Source of the DNA: CAWKOH01 sp963851245
Lineage (GTDB): Bacteria > Actinomycetota > Acidimicrobiia > Acidimicrobiales > Palsa-688
Assembly (NCBI GenBank): GCA_963851245.1
Contig: CAWKOH010000011.1
Coordinates: 169,934-233,933 of the forward strand
Direction of reading: 5' to 3'
DNA length: 64,000 nucleotides
A program made the position numbers and the translations under genes. The notes under the pieces are model-generated. The model ran no database searches. It was not told where the DNA came from and saw nothing but the letters and a program-made list of their open reading frames with translations. Below are positions 43,571 to 51,578 of this stretch, in pieces (position 1 is the first letter of the stretch; each line of letters opens with the position of its first letter).

Positions 43571-44374
43571 ATGGCACAGATTCAGTCAGGTCCGGATTGG
43601 AGCGGTGTGGACGAAGGCTGGGGCCGCAAGGCGGTCGACTTCGCCACGCTGTGCGAGCCGGCCAACTGTCGCGAATACATCGCCGTCCACCACCGGCTGG
43701 GTGTGGACGCCAATGACCGGCTTCTCGACGTTGCTTGTGGGAGCGGTCTGGCCTTGGAGCTGGCCGGACTGCGAGGAGCCGTGTGCGCCGGCATCGATGC
43801 CTCACAGCGTCTGGTCGCAGTAGCCCGCGATCGAAGCCCCACGGCGGACATCCGGGTCGGCGACATGCACTCACTTCCGTGGGAAGACGGGAGCTTCGAC
43901 GTGGTGACCAGCTTCCGAGGGGTGTGGGGCACCACCGCCGATGCCGTGGGCGAGATCCGCCGGGTCGTCGCCCCGGGCGGCCGGGTGGGGTTGACGGTCT
44001 GGGGGCACATCAAGGCTTCGTCCGGCTCCTGGGCCCTGGCGCCATTTCGCCTCGCCGCCGAAGCAAAAGTAGAGAACCAGGCCGCCATGGTCGCACTAGG
44101 GCGGCCGGGTGCGGGTGAGGAGCTGCTGGCCCGGTTCGGCTTCGTCGACGTCAAAAGAATTGAAGTGCCCTTCGTCTGGGAGTTCGCCGACCCTGATAGC
44201 TATGCCCGGGCGGTGGCGTCCACGGGTCCCGCCTACGAGGCCATCCAGAATGTCGGCGAGGCCGCCTTTTTGGAGGCCGCAACCACCGGGGCTGCGGCCC
44301 ACATTCGGGACGGGCTCCCGCTGCGGGCTGAAATCGCGGTGGTCGGCTACCTGGCGCGGGCGGCGGCGACCTAG
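43571..44374 (+). CDS. Class I SAM-dependent methyltransferase
   Basis: 267 residues, intact, with SD CAGGAGGGG before ATG 43571. Motif I is RLLDVACGSGLALELAGLRG (DxACGSG), motif II region CAGIDASQRLVAVARD, then DIRVGDMHSLPWEDGSFDVV and the post-motif EIRRVVAPGGRVGLTVWG. This is the Methyltransf_11 type acting on small molecules. Substrate unknown. It is alone between a lipoprotein gene and a DUF4235 gene. Confidence 0.88.
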   Translation: MAQIQSGPDWSGVDEGWGRKAVDFATLCEPANCREYIAVHHRLGVDANDRLLDVACGSGLALELAGLRGAVCAGIDASQRLVAVARDRSPTADIRVGDMHSLPWEDGSFDVVTSFRGVWGTTADAVGEIRRVVAPGGRVGLTVWGHIKASSGSWALAPFRLAAEAKVENQAAMVALGRPGAGEELLARFGFVDVKRIEVPFVWEFADPDSYARAVASTGPAYEAIQNVGEAAFLEAATTGAAAHIRDGLPLRAEIAVVGYLARAAAT

Positions 44375-44574
44375 TTCCGACTCGCCTGGCTGCGGCCGGC
44401 TTGGGCACGCCACCGGACCTTGACCGTCATAGAACTGGCTCCATACAGTCGGCGGTGTGACTAACGCGGTTGGGGGTCCTGGTCACGACGATCACCGGAA
44501 GCGATCATTGACGACGCATCTGCGGCGGATCAGGCGATTCGGCTTCTTGCGATCCTGGAGCAGGTTCAACAAGC

Positions 44575-44580
44575 TAGATT
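44575..44580 (+). promoter_or_regulatory. -10 box of the DUF4235 gene
   Basis: TAGATT ends 6 nt before GTG 44587, matching the leaderless pattern and fixing the start. Confidence 0.5.
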
Positions 44581-44586
44581 CTGGGC

Positions 44587-44913
44587 GTGACCATGACACG
44601 GGTGCACAAGGTGGTAGGCCGGGAGCGCATGTGGAAGCTGGTCTTCACCATCATCGGCATGCTTGGCGGGCTGGCCGCCCGGAAGCTCATGAGGACGGGG
44701 TACCAGGCCATCCGCAGGGACGCAGCCGCCGCTTCGCCGTTCGACCCCACCAAGGCCCGGTTCTCGTGGCCCGACGCCGTGGTGTGGGCGGCCACGGCCG
44801 GCGTCGGCCTCGGCATCGCGAAGGTGGTGAGCGCCCGCGTCGCCGTCTTCGGCTGGGAAGCCGCCACCGGCACCGTCCCCCCGGGGGTCAGCGAGGAACC
44901 AGCAGTCGGCTGA
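44587..44913 (+). CDS. DUF4235 small membrane protein
   Basis: 108 residues. Two predicted membrane helices (LVFTIIGMLGGLAARKLM and VVWAATAGVGLGIAKVVSA) separated by a basic loop, as in the DUF4235 family of actinobacterial envelope proteins. GTG 44587 follows the -10 box at 44575. Function unknown. The following 44914-45052 contains no clear gene, though its minus strand encodes a short protein-like stretch (FRFDDEGIAHDLAAHHMIMV) that may be a leftover. Confidence 0.75.
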   Translation: MTMTRVHKVVGRERMWKLVFTIIGMLGGLAARKLMRTGYQAIRRDAAAASPFDPTKARFSWPDAVVWAATAGVGLGIAKVVSARVAVFGWEAATGTVPPGVSEEPAVG

Positions 44914-45052
44914 GCTCAGCAGGGTGGCGTCGACCATGATCATGTGATGGGCAGCCAAATCATGGGCGATCCCCTCGTCGTCGAACCGGAAGTGCCGCCG
45001 GTGCCCCGCGGCAGCTCCGAGTTACAAGACTGATTAGGAAAGGACGCATCTT

Positions 45053-45502
45053 ATGACTGAACCCGACATCGACGAATTGGGCCCGGTTGACTACCTAGTC
45101 GTCGAGTTTCCCGCAGGGCAGAGCAACTTCAATGGCGAGATGGCCTCTGAGCTGGGCAGGCTTGCGGAATCTGGCATTATCCGGCTGCTCGATCTCTTGA
45201 TTATCCAGAAGGAAGCGGATGGGTCGGTTGAAGCGGTTGAGATCGACGACCTTGACGGAGTTGACGAGTTGCGCGCCTTGGAGACCGAGATCGCCGAGAT
45301 CCTCGCCGCTGAGGACGTGGCGCTCCTTGCTGAGTCTATGCAGCCGGGCTCTGTAGCCGGGGTAGTGGTATGGGAGAATCGATGGGCGGCGCCTTTCGCC
45401 TCGGCCGCCCGCCGAGCCGGGGGGCAGTTAATCGCCAGCGGGCGAATCCCCATCCAGGCCATCGCCGCTTCCATCGAGGCTGAACTGAGTGAAGGAGAGT
45501 GA
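45053..45502 (+). CDS. DUF6325 family protein
   Basis: 149 residues, intact, acidic. It starts MTEPDIDELGPVDYLVVEFP with SD GGAAAGGA upstream, then FNGEMASELGRLAESGIIRL, LDLLIIQKEADGSVEAVEID, ALLAESMQPGSVAGVVVWEN and AARRAGGQLIASGRIP, the set shared by the DUF6325/DUF1269-like family of actinobacteria. These are commonly followed by a short SHOCT protein, as here. Function unknown; probably membrane-associated stress proteins. Confidence 0.8.
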   Translation: MTEPDIDELGPVDYLVVEFPAGQSNFNGEMASELGRLAESGIIRLLDLLIIQKEADGSVEAVEIDDLDGVDELRALETEIAEILAAEDVALLAESMQPGSVAGVVVWENRWAAPFASAARRAGGQLIASGRIPIQAIAASIEAELSEGE

Positions 45503-45503
45503 C

Positions 45504-45635
45504 ATGCCCCTGCGACCAGCACGTGTAGGGCGCCGTGGGGTCATTGGCCGCCCGGTAGCACGCACAGCAGCAGCAGTTGGCACCGCGGCGGTCGTGGCTC
45601 ACGGCGTGGGATCGCCGCGAGGACCGCAGGGATGA
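45504..45635 (+). CDS. Short basic protein, N-terminal part of a SHOCT-type partner
   Basis: 43 residues, ATG 45504 one base after the DUF6325 stop with GAAGGAGAG before it. Sequence MPLRPARVGRRGVIGRPVAR then TAAAVGTAAVVAHGV, which is the usual N-terminus of the SHOCT-domain proteins that follow DUF6325 genes. The C-terminal SHOCT helix pair is missing, so the gene appears cut short or frame-shifted near 45635. Confidence 0.5.
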   Translation: MPLRPARVGRRGVIGRPVARTAAAVGTAAVVAHGVGSPRGPQG

Positions 45636-45753
45636 CCGTCGCGACCGCCGGTAAGAGGTGAGGCCTTCGCTTTCTTAGCCATCGACGGGTTGGCCACCGT
45701 GGCGGTGAGAGCTCCGATGGGGTCCATGCCGCGACCCCCGGCCCCTCTTGGTG

Positions 45754-47163
45754 TCAGGTAGGAGGATGGGGTGCTGGTGTGGATTCGGCGCTGGGCAGGA
45801 GGATGGTTGAGCCCAGACCGATGAGCCCAAGGAAAGCCAGCACAAGCATGGCCACACCGTAAGATCGCTTCGGGTCGGTGAGGCCGGAAACCAGGATGGT
45901 GCCGCCGATGGCCACGCCGAGCGTCGACCCCAGGTTGGATATGCTGCGCGACAGGCCAGATATCTCCCCTTGAAGGTTTTCGGGGAAGGCGGATTGCACC
46001 ACGTTGACCGACGGGGTGAGCATGACCCCCAGGCCCACCCCGATGAGGAACAGTCCGGGAGCGAAGTACCAGGCGCCGGGGTGGCCCTTCACCATCACCA
46101 GCAGGACAACGATGCCAGGAATGGTGATCACAAATCCGGTCAGGATCAGGGTGCGCTGGGGGAACCTCTTGGCTAGCCGGCCGGCGGCCAGCGAGGACAA
46201 CAGGATGCCTACCGTGGCGGCGGTGAAGATCACGCCGGTCTGGATGGCGTTGTAATGGCGCACCACCTGCAGGTAGGCCGACACCACGAAGGATGTCCCC
46301 ATCAGCATCAGCCACTGCACGTTCTGGGTGACCAGGGCCAGGTTCGAGGTACGGTTGTGGAACAGAGACGTGGAGAGTAGGGCTTCTTTTCCAGCGTGCT
46401 CTCGGCTGCGGATCCAGGCGAAGAAGCCGGCCAGGATGAGCGCTCCCACCACCAGCAAGATCAGCATCAGGCCAACATTGGTATCGGCCGCCATGATCCC
46501 GCCGACGAAGACGACCAGGCCGGCGGCGGACAAGATGGCCCCGACGATGTCGAAAGGGCGGGTCGGGTCCGCGGGCAGTGGATCGGTGATGCTGCGGCCC
46601 AGTATGACGATGACCACAATGATGACGGCCTGGAAGACAAAGGCCACCCGCCAGGAGATGGCCGTGGTGATCAGACCTCCGATCAACGGCCCGGTGGCAG
46701 CACCGACGCCTCCCATACCGCTGATCACACCGAAGGCCCAAGCCCGGGACTTCATATCGCTAAAGAGCAGGGTGGTGAGTATGTAGACGGGCGGGATCAA
46801 CAAAGCGGTGCCCACCCCCTCGAAAATGGAGTTACCCACAATCAGGACCCCCAGCCCCGGTGATACCGCGCTGAGCACCGCCCCCACCCCGTAGATCGAC
46901 AGCCCCATCAGGAAACACCGTTTACGGCCCAGACGGTCGGTCAGCTTGCCGCAGGGGATCATCAGAGCCGCCATGACCAGCAGGAACAAGGTGATGCAGA
47001 CCTGCACACCCTGAACCGTGGTGTTCAGGTCGTGGCTGATGTCGGTGATCATGACATTCATGTTGGAACCGGCGAAACTACAAATGAACTGCGCCAAGGC
47101 CAGCGGAACCAGCATTCTCCGCAACGCGGGAGTCGGGCGATGCGAGTTGGCTGGGGAACTCAT
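45754..47163 (-). CDS. MFS transporter, DHA2 (EmrB/QacA-like) type
   Basis: 469 residues, 14 predicted membrane segments, intact. Hallmarks: FICSFAGSNMNVMITDISHD (first helix D1-like motif), GKLTDRLGRKRCFLMGLSIY (motif A), the motif C stretch VISGMGGVGAATGPLIGGLI. The 14-helix layout and the first-helix motif point to a drug:proton antiporter or similar exporter. No regulator lies next to it. Several long frames on both strands here are shadows of this gene. Confidence 0.88.
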   Translation of the reverse strand: MSSPANSHRPTPALRRMLVPLALAQFICSFAGSNMNVMITDISHDLNTTVQGVQVCITLFLLVMAALMIPCGKLTDRLGRKRCFLMGLSIYGVGAVLSAVSPGLGVLIVGNSIFEGVGTALLIPPVYILTTLLFSDMKSRAWAFGVISGMGGVGAATGPLIGGLITTAISWRVAFVFQAVIIVVIVILGRSITDPLPADPTRPFDIVGAILSAAGLVVFVGGIMAADTNVGLMLILLVVGALILAGFFAWIRSREHAGKEALLSTSLFHNRTSNLALVTQNVQWLMLMGTSFVVSAYLQVVRHYNAIQTGVIFTAATVGILLSSLAAGRLAKRFPQRTLILTGFVITIPGIVVLLVMVKGHPGAWYFAPGLFLIGVGLGVMLTPSVNVVQSAFPENLQGEISGLSRSISNLGSTLGVAIGGTILVSGLTDPKRSYGVAMLVLAFLGLIGLGSTILLPSAESTPAPHPPT

Positions 47164-47262
47164 GACACGCCCTCTCGCTCAGAGGTAGCCGTCGTCAGAC
47201 TCGCTTCGGTGAACCGCCGTTGAATATTTGAGATGGGAGCCCCTCGCACAATGTTAGAGAGA

Positions 47263-47735
47263 CTAGGTCGGGATTGACACCCCGCTAGACTGTAATCCCG
47301 TATCGCGCCAGAAGCTTCCTGGCCGCGGGGCGATCGGGCTCCACGTGGAGCCGATTGCTTGCGCCAACGCGGCGTCGGTGGGTGCCAGGATGACGCCCAC
47401 CAATCCGGGTCTCCAACGAGGTGAATCCACCGAAGAGCGCCTCAGCTGCCACGGCGCCCAACCCGACGGTGAGCGGCAGTCCCACACCGAGCCGCCGGGG
47501 GGAAAGGGGAAAGTTCCGCCGTCGAGCCCGGAGGTTCAAACAGCTGGCGTCGGTGAACAGCGCCATCGTCAAAGTGATCTCGGCCGCAACCCGGAGTTTC
47601 TCACCACCGACGTCGAGAGTGATCCAGCCCATGACCTCCGGACCGAACAACAGGCCGAAGGATCACGAAGAACATGGCCGGAGTGACCCACGCCGTGCTC
47701 CAACCCTCGAGATTGGTGGTCACCCATGGCACCAA
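47263..47735 (-). pseudogene. Remnant of a CPA1-type cation/proton antiporter
   Basis: Minus-strand pieces in three frames give, in order, GWSTAWVTPAMFFVI, FGPEVMGWITLDVGGEKLRV, AAEITLTMALFTDASCLNLR, RLGVGLPLTVGLGAVAAEAL and VGVILAPTDAALAQAIGS. This is the N-terminal quarter of NhaP-like antiporters (the APTDAA motif is diagnostic). The remaining two thirds are absent; the frame ends ARKLLARYGITV at 47285. Loss of most of the protein makes this a real remnant, not just sequence error. Confidence 0.65.
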
Positions 47736-47984
47736 AATCGAACAACAGCTCCGCCTGCTTGGTGAGCTCGGGGATCTCGCCCAGCTTCGCAGACCTGCAG
47801 TTGCCGCAACCACAAAATGGCGTCAGAGGCCTCGGGCTGAGCTCGCATTTGCGGGCGCTGCGCTCGACGAGGAATGCTGAGAACTTGATCCTCGTGGCTT
47901 GACAGTGGGTATCGACGGATCGAAACTTGGCGAGCGCACTCGCCAGCGGGGTCTTGGCGTGCTGGGGCCGCAACCGGCCCTGAT

Positions 47985-48433
47985 CTTTCCTGCAGGTCAA
48001 GGAGGCCACGGCCTCGGTGCTGGAGGACCACCTTCCGAAGAGCCGGTTCAAGCAGCCCGGCGAACGGGTCGTTCAGGGTCAGCGGATGATGCAGGCGGCC
48101 AGCGACATCTACCTGGGCTGGACCAAAGGAATCGAGGCCAACCGCTACCTCTACTGGCGGCAGCTGCGCGACATGAAAGGATCCGCCGTCGTGGAGGCCA
48201 TGACCCCACTCGGCCTGCGATTCTACGGCAGCATCTGCGGCTGGACACTGGCCCGGGCGCACGCCCGGTCCGGCGACGCGATAGCCCTGGCCGAATACCT
48301 TGGGAAGAGCGACAAGTTCGACCGTTCGATCAACGACTTCTCGGAACGATACGCCGATCAGAACGAACGGGACTACCAGGCTTTTGCGGACGCCGTCCGG
48401 TCGGGCCGTCTTCAAGCCGTCACCGGCGTCTGA
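47985..48433 (+). pseudogene. Truncated DUF2252 protein (C-terminal third)
   Basis: From about 47985 the frame reads FLQVKEATASVLEDHLPKSR, QPGERVVQGQRMMQAASDIY, YLYWRQLRDMKGSAVVEAMT, ARSGDAIALAEYLGKSDKFD and ends VTGV at 48433. It aligns with the last 140 residues of the intact DUF2252 protein at 39281-40687 (ILQIKEAEASVLER onward) but is clearly diverged, so it is not a recent duplicate. The kinase-like catalytic part is missing. The open frame itself starts at 48017. Confidence 0.75.
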
Positions 48434-48599
48434 ATCCGGTTCTGATCCGACAATCTTCTGGCCAGTCGACCGGCCCGTTTTCGGGTACCGAGCACATGCT
48501 TGCCTGCGACGAGCAGGTCAGAGCCAAGCCCAGGTGTCCAACATCGAGTGAATTTCGGGGCGGGCCCGCGGCATCGAGCCGCCGTTCGGGGTCAGTCGG

Positions 48600-49961
48600 T
48601 CAGGGTGATCCGGCCGGACGTCCGATCGCCGTACTTATGAGGTCGCCGACGGTCGAGCCGGTGAGTTGCACGGCCGTGGCCGCCGGGGCCAACCCGGGGG
48701 CGTGCTTGGGGATTCGTATCCGCAGGGCGCCCGGCAGTGACTCGAACACGAGTGGCGGATCCATCAGTAGTGCCTCCCCGTCGATACCGATCTCGACCGG
48801 TGCGCCCGAGTCGACGCGGAAGCTGGGGGTATCCCATTCCAGCCAGCCGGGGAAGCTTCGTATCCGGCCGGCCGCCTCCAGGCCAACGAAGGTCACCGCC
48901 TCCTTCGGGCCGGCTATCCGAGCCGTGACCACGCCGAGGGAGCCGAGGTCCAGCCGGGCGCGGGTACCTCGGCCCCCGAGATGGTCCAACTCGTAAGGGT
49001 TGTTCGACACCAGTAGCAGATGCGCGGTGAGATATTCGACACCGTCGGGTCCGAGGTAGCGCAGGTCGAACGGCTGAGCGTCGGGTCCGATCATATCTGG
49101 CAGCATGTCGGCGGCGGTCTTCATCTTGGCGTCCCGATAGGCCTGCGACTGCACGATCTTGGCGTATAGGCCCATGGAGGCGTTGTTGACGAAGACCCGT
49201 CCATTGACCCGGGCCAAGTCGACCCGGCGCTCCAGCCCGTCGTGGAAGGCGTCGAGAGCGCCTACGACGTCGTCGCGGTCGAGACCGAGGTCAAGGGCAA
49301 AATGGTTGCGGGTGCCGGCCGGCACACACACGTGAGGGATACCGTGTTCTGACGCCACCGTCGCCACCAACGCTTGGGAGCCGTCCCCTCCGGCCATGCC
49401 GATGACGTCGGCGCCGCGGGCGATTGCATCCGCGGCCAGCTGCAACAGATCATCACCGCGCTCGAGCACGATCGGTTCGATCCTCCGCGCCACACACTCG
49501 TCGACCAAATGGAATCGCTCGACCTTGGCCCCACCGGACTTCGGGTTCATGATCAAGACCGGGTGAGCAGGGGGCGGCACCACCGTGCCCAGCGACGACG
49601 CGGCGTGCCGGGTGGTCGAGTCACGGCCCAGTGCGTATCGGGCCGCCGACGCCGAGACCAGGATCAGCGCTATCGCTACCGCGAACGGGAGGCCCCGATA
49701 GTCGGCCGTGAAGATGACCAAGACGAGGGTCACGAGGCCGACGCCGGCCACCAGAGTCCCCACCCAGCTGGACGCACCACGGCGCGATAGGGCATACCAC
49801 AGACCCACCACCGCAGCGGCCACGGCCAACAGGACCAACGGCAGTCTCCAGGCGTCGCCGCGTATCACGGCGAAGCCGACCACGACCAGCGCCCCAGCCA
49901 GGCCGGCGATCGCCAGCAGCGCCGCCACGCGGCGCCCAACGGCCGGCTTGTCACCCTTCAT
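48600..49961 (-). CDS. Diacylglycerol/sphingosine-kinase-like protein with membrane N-terminus
   Basis: 453 residues, intact. About four membrane helices (residues 10-110: VAALLAIAGLAGALVVVGFA and others), then a DAGK catalytic domain: PVLIMNPKSGGAKVERFHLV, the glycine-rich GADVIGMAGGDGSQALVATV (GGDG nucleotide loop), PAGTRNHFALDLGLDRDDV. Its product would be a phosphorylated lipid. Unlike typical soluble bacterial DagK (about 300 residues), it has the extra membrane domain. The end of the C-terminal domain is normal. Confidence 0.85.
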   Translation of the reverse strand: MKGDKPAVGRRVAALLAIAGLAGALVVVGFAVIRGDAWRLPLVLLAVAAAVVGLWYALSRRGASSWVGTLVAGVGLVTLVLVIFTADYRGLPFAVAIALILVSASAARYALGRDSTTRHAASSLGTVVPPPAHPVLIMNPKSGGAKVERFHLVDECVARRIEPIVLERGDDLLQLAADAIARGADVIGMAGGDGSQALVATVASEHGIPHVCVPAGTRNHFALDLGLDRDDVVGALDAFHDGLERRVDLARVNGRVFVNNASMGLYAKIVQSQAYRDAKMKTAADMLPDMIGPDAQPFDLRYLGPDGVEYLTAHLLLVSNNPYELDHLGGRGTRARLDLGSLGVVTARIAGPKEAVTFVGLEAAGRIRSFPGWLEWDTPSFRVDSGAPVEIGIDGEALLMDPPLVFESLPGALRIRIPKHAPGLAPAATAVQLTGSTVGDLISTAIGRPAGSP

Positions 49962-50279
49962 GGGGCCCCCTCTCCACCAGCAAGCTCCTCGACTCTGGCG
50001 ATCTTGTCTTGCGGGCCGCGTATGCTACTCGGGACCCGGGGAGGAAACGACCAGCTCGAACGGTCATCACATCCGTCGTCGGATCGGCGTGTCCGATGAG
50101 CCTTCGGCGGCCTGATGCCGTCGTCCGTCCCGGGATGGCCATGCCTAGGTCGTACCGGGCGCGCTGGCCTTCCAAGCACGTGGCACAGCGGAGCTGATCC
50201 TCACCGCTCTCCTGGTACCGAAGGGGATGCGTACGCCCCCCTCGATTCGCACCCAGCTCACAACTCGCGGACATGAGAA

Positions 50280-50302
50280 AAGGCCCGTCACCAGGGCCTT
50301 TG
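50280..50302 (-). terminator. Rho-independent-like terminator after the tRNA fragment
   Basis: AAAGGCCC (50280-50287) pairs perfectly with GGGCCTTT (50295-50302) over a 7-base loop, and on the minus strand is followed by a T run (GGCCTTTTC). It lies 6 bases downstream of the tRNA-like fragment, a usual tRNA-terminator arrangement. Confidence 0.7.
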
Positions 50303-50307
50303 TCCAG

Positions 50308-50357
50308 TGGTCGGAACCGGTGTCGATCCGGTGACCTAACGCTTTTCAGGCGTGGTT
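50308..50357 (-). pseudogene. tRNA-Phe (GAA) 3'-half fragment
   Basis: On the minus strand, ACGC-CTGAAAA-GCGT is a Phe anticodon arm (anticodon GAA). Next come AGGTC, a T stem ACCGG/CCGGT around a 7-base loop, then CCGACCA. The T loop is ATCGACA rather than TTCRANY and no D arm or 5' acceptor strand occurs upstream, so this is not a working tRNA. A 3' tRNA half with its terminator is what integration of an element at a tRNA gene leaves behind. Confidence 0.55.
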
Positions 50358-50642
50358 GGCACTAAATCAGGCATCTCCACTACTGCCCGCAAGCCACCGG
50401 CACACTCTGTGAGCAGGCGATTGTGTCGGCTTAGGTACTGGAGAGTTCCCGAGACTGCCCAACTCTTGCTACGGCGTGGGGCACGAACGGGGCACGGATC
50501 AGACGAATTGATCTGGGACGCCACCACGAAGGTCAACTACGACCTCCGCGTCCCTCGATGAGCTCTGCTCCCCGCACCTCATCGATGCCGGACGGCGAAA
50601 TTGCTGAGGACCCTGCGCCGACCGCCGCCGACGCGAACCCCT

Positions 50643-50667
50643 ACCTTCGGACAGAAAACCCGAAGGT
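50643..50667. repeat. Hairpin upstream of the DinB-like gene
   Basis: ACCTTCGG (50643-50650) and CCGAAGGT (50660-50667) form a perfect 8-base inverted repeat with a 9-base loop. It lies 58 bases before the DinB-like ATG and may be an operator or leader structure. Confidence 0.45.
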
Positions 50668-50724
50668 CGGTGTGAACCGATATCAACCGCACGACGTGGA
50701 CCCTCAGCCGACCAGAAAGGCAAG

Positions 50725-51264
50725 ATGGCCACCACTATGTTCAACCTTGCCGAGCTCCTGGACGAGTACGACCGGGCTCGCGCCTATACCGACATGCTCT
50801 GGCGGGACCTGCGCGATGAAGAGATCCGCTGGCGGCCGCACCCCGACTTCAGCCCGATCGGCTGGCACCTCGGGCACCAAGCCGCTGTAGGCCACTTCTT
50901 GGTCCGCAACCTTATTGCTGCGGAGCCGAGCCCGGACCCAGACCTCGAGCCGGCGATGGACTCAGCCAACCCCGAAGCCAACCGAGGCGACCTGCCGGCA
51001 CCTGACCGGATCGCCGCCTATCGGGCCGCCGTCGCCCAGAGGGTCCATGTCCGACTCCGCGACATCGACCAGGGTCAGGTGGGCGCTCCCGACCAACTTC
51101 GAGTCGTCGGGCAGCACCTCCTAGTCGCTCTCATCAACCACGAGTACCAGCACGACCAGTGGATCTCGGAAGTGAGACACCGTGACCTGGGCCATGTTCT
51201 TCCGGCTCGGCCCGCCTCGGAGCGGCTGACCAAGATCGACGGCTACACCGTCCTTGTCAGATGA
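50725..51264 (+). CDS. DinB-superfamily protein
   Basis: 179 residues, intact. Four-helix DinB/YfiT-type fold with the metal-binding His pattern: IGWHLGHQAAVGHFLVRNLI and HEYQHDQWISEVRHRDL. The N-terminus FNLAELLDEYDRARAYTDML resembles the DinB part of ergothioneine-type sulfoxide synthases (EgtB), which also starts with a DinB domain. Standalone members are often thiol-dependent (bacillithiol/mycothiol) transferases. This one may use a thiol cofactor, which would suit the sulfur genes nearby; that is inference. Confidence 0.75.
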   Translation: MATTMFNLAELLDEYDRARAYTDMLWRDLRDEEIRWRPHPDFSPIGWHLGHQAAVGHFLVRNLIAAEPSPDPDLEPAMDSANPEANRGDLPAPDRIAAYRAAVAQRVHVRLRDIDQGQVGAPDQLRVVGQHLLVALINHEYQHDQWISEVRHRDLGHVLPARPASERLTKIDGYTVLVR

Positions 51265-51578
51265 CGAGGCCGTTCGAGTGGCGGCGGTGGTGCAGTTTGT
51301 CTTTGGATGGGTTCTGGGCGTGTGCTCTCAGTCGAAGCATGCGTACCGGCTCGTTGTTGCCCGTGAGCTCGAGGCGCCGCCACAGCACCGGTTGGAGGTG
51401 GACTGGCTGCGGTGACAGGCGATGGCGGCGAGTTGCGCGGTTCTGTCGACGGTGATCCAGTGATCGACTTCAGCCGGGGAGCGCCCGGTGAAGGCGGTGC
51501 CGAACTCGGCGTTGGCCACCACGGCGAGCGCAGCGGTAGACGTGGGTTGACCGTCGAGTTGGGCGGAGCTGGCTGCTG
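51257..51578 (-). other. Possible minus-strand coding remnant, unrecognised
   Basis: In two frames the minus strand reads VVANAEFGTAFTGRSPAEVD, HWITVDRTAQLAAIACHR, then QPVHLQPVLWRRLELTGNNE and HNRRHSNGLVI-like HHRRHSNGLVI to a TGA at 51257. Composition is protein-like rather than shadow-like, but I match no family and find no start. It would follow the desulfurase-like gene in the same direction. The plus strand here offers only short frames without known motifs. Confidence 0.25.

Larger units (their letters stand above)
49962..50724. other. 763-base region without a clear gene
   Basis: It holds no open frame that I recognise. From left to right: 49962-50270 has short frames on both strands with no family signal (one minus-strand frame, 49951-50274, has a Cys-rich patch ATCLEGQRARYD but no match I know). 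50280-50302 is a terminator-like hairpin, 50308-50357 a tRNA-Phe-like 3' half, 50340-50540 a minus-strand frame that could be the tail of an integrase, and 50643-50667 a hairpin in front of the DinB gene. The composition changes here, fitting an integration boundary. Confidence 0.6.

Noticed and set aside
45599..46741. 380-residue minus-strand frame overlapping the MFS gene
   Set aside because: Different frame of the same strand as the MFS exporter, rich in His, Arg and Pro, the usual look of an out-of-frame translation of a membrane protein.
50308..50357. Intact tRNA-Phe gene
   Set aside because: Only the anticodon arm, T arm and 3' acceptor are present; no D arm or 5' acceptor occurs upstream, and the T loop is abnormal.
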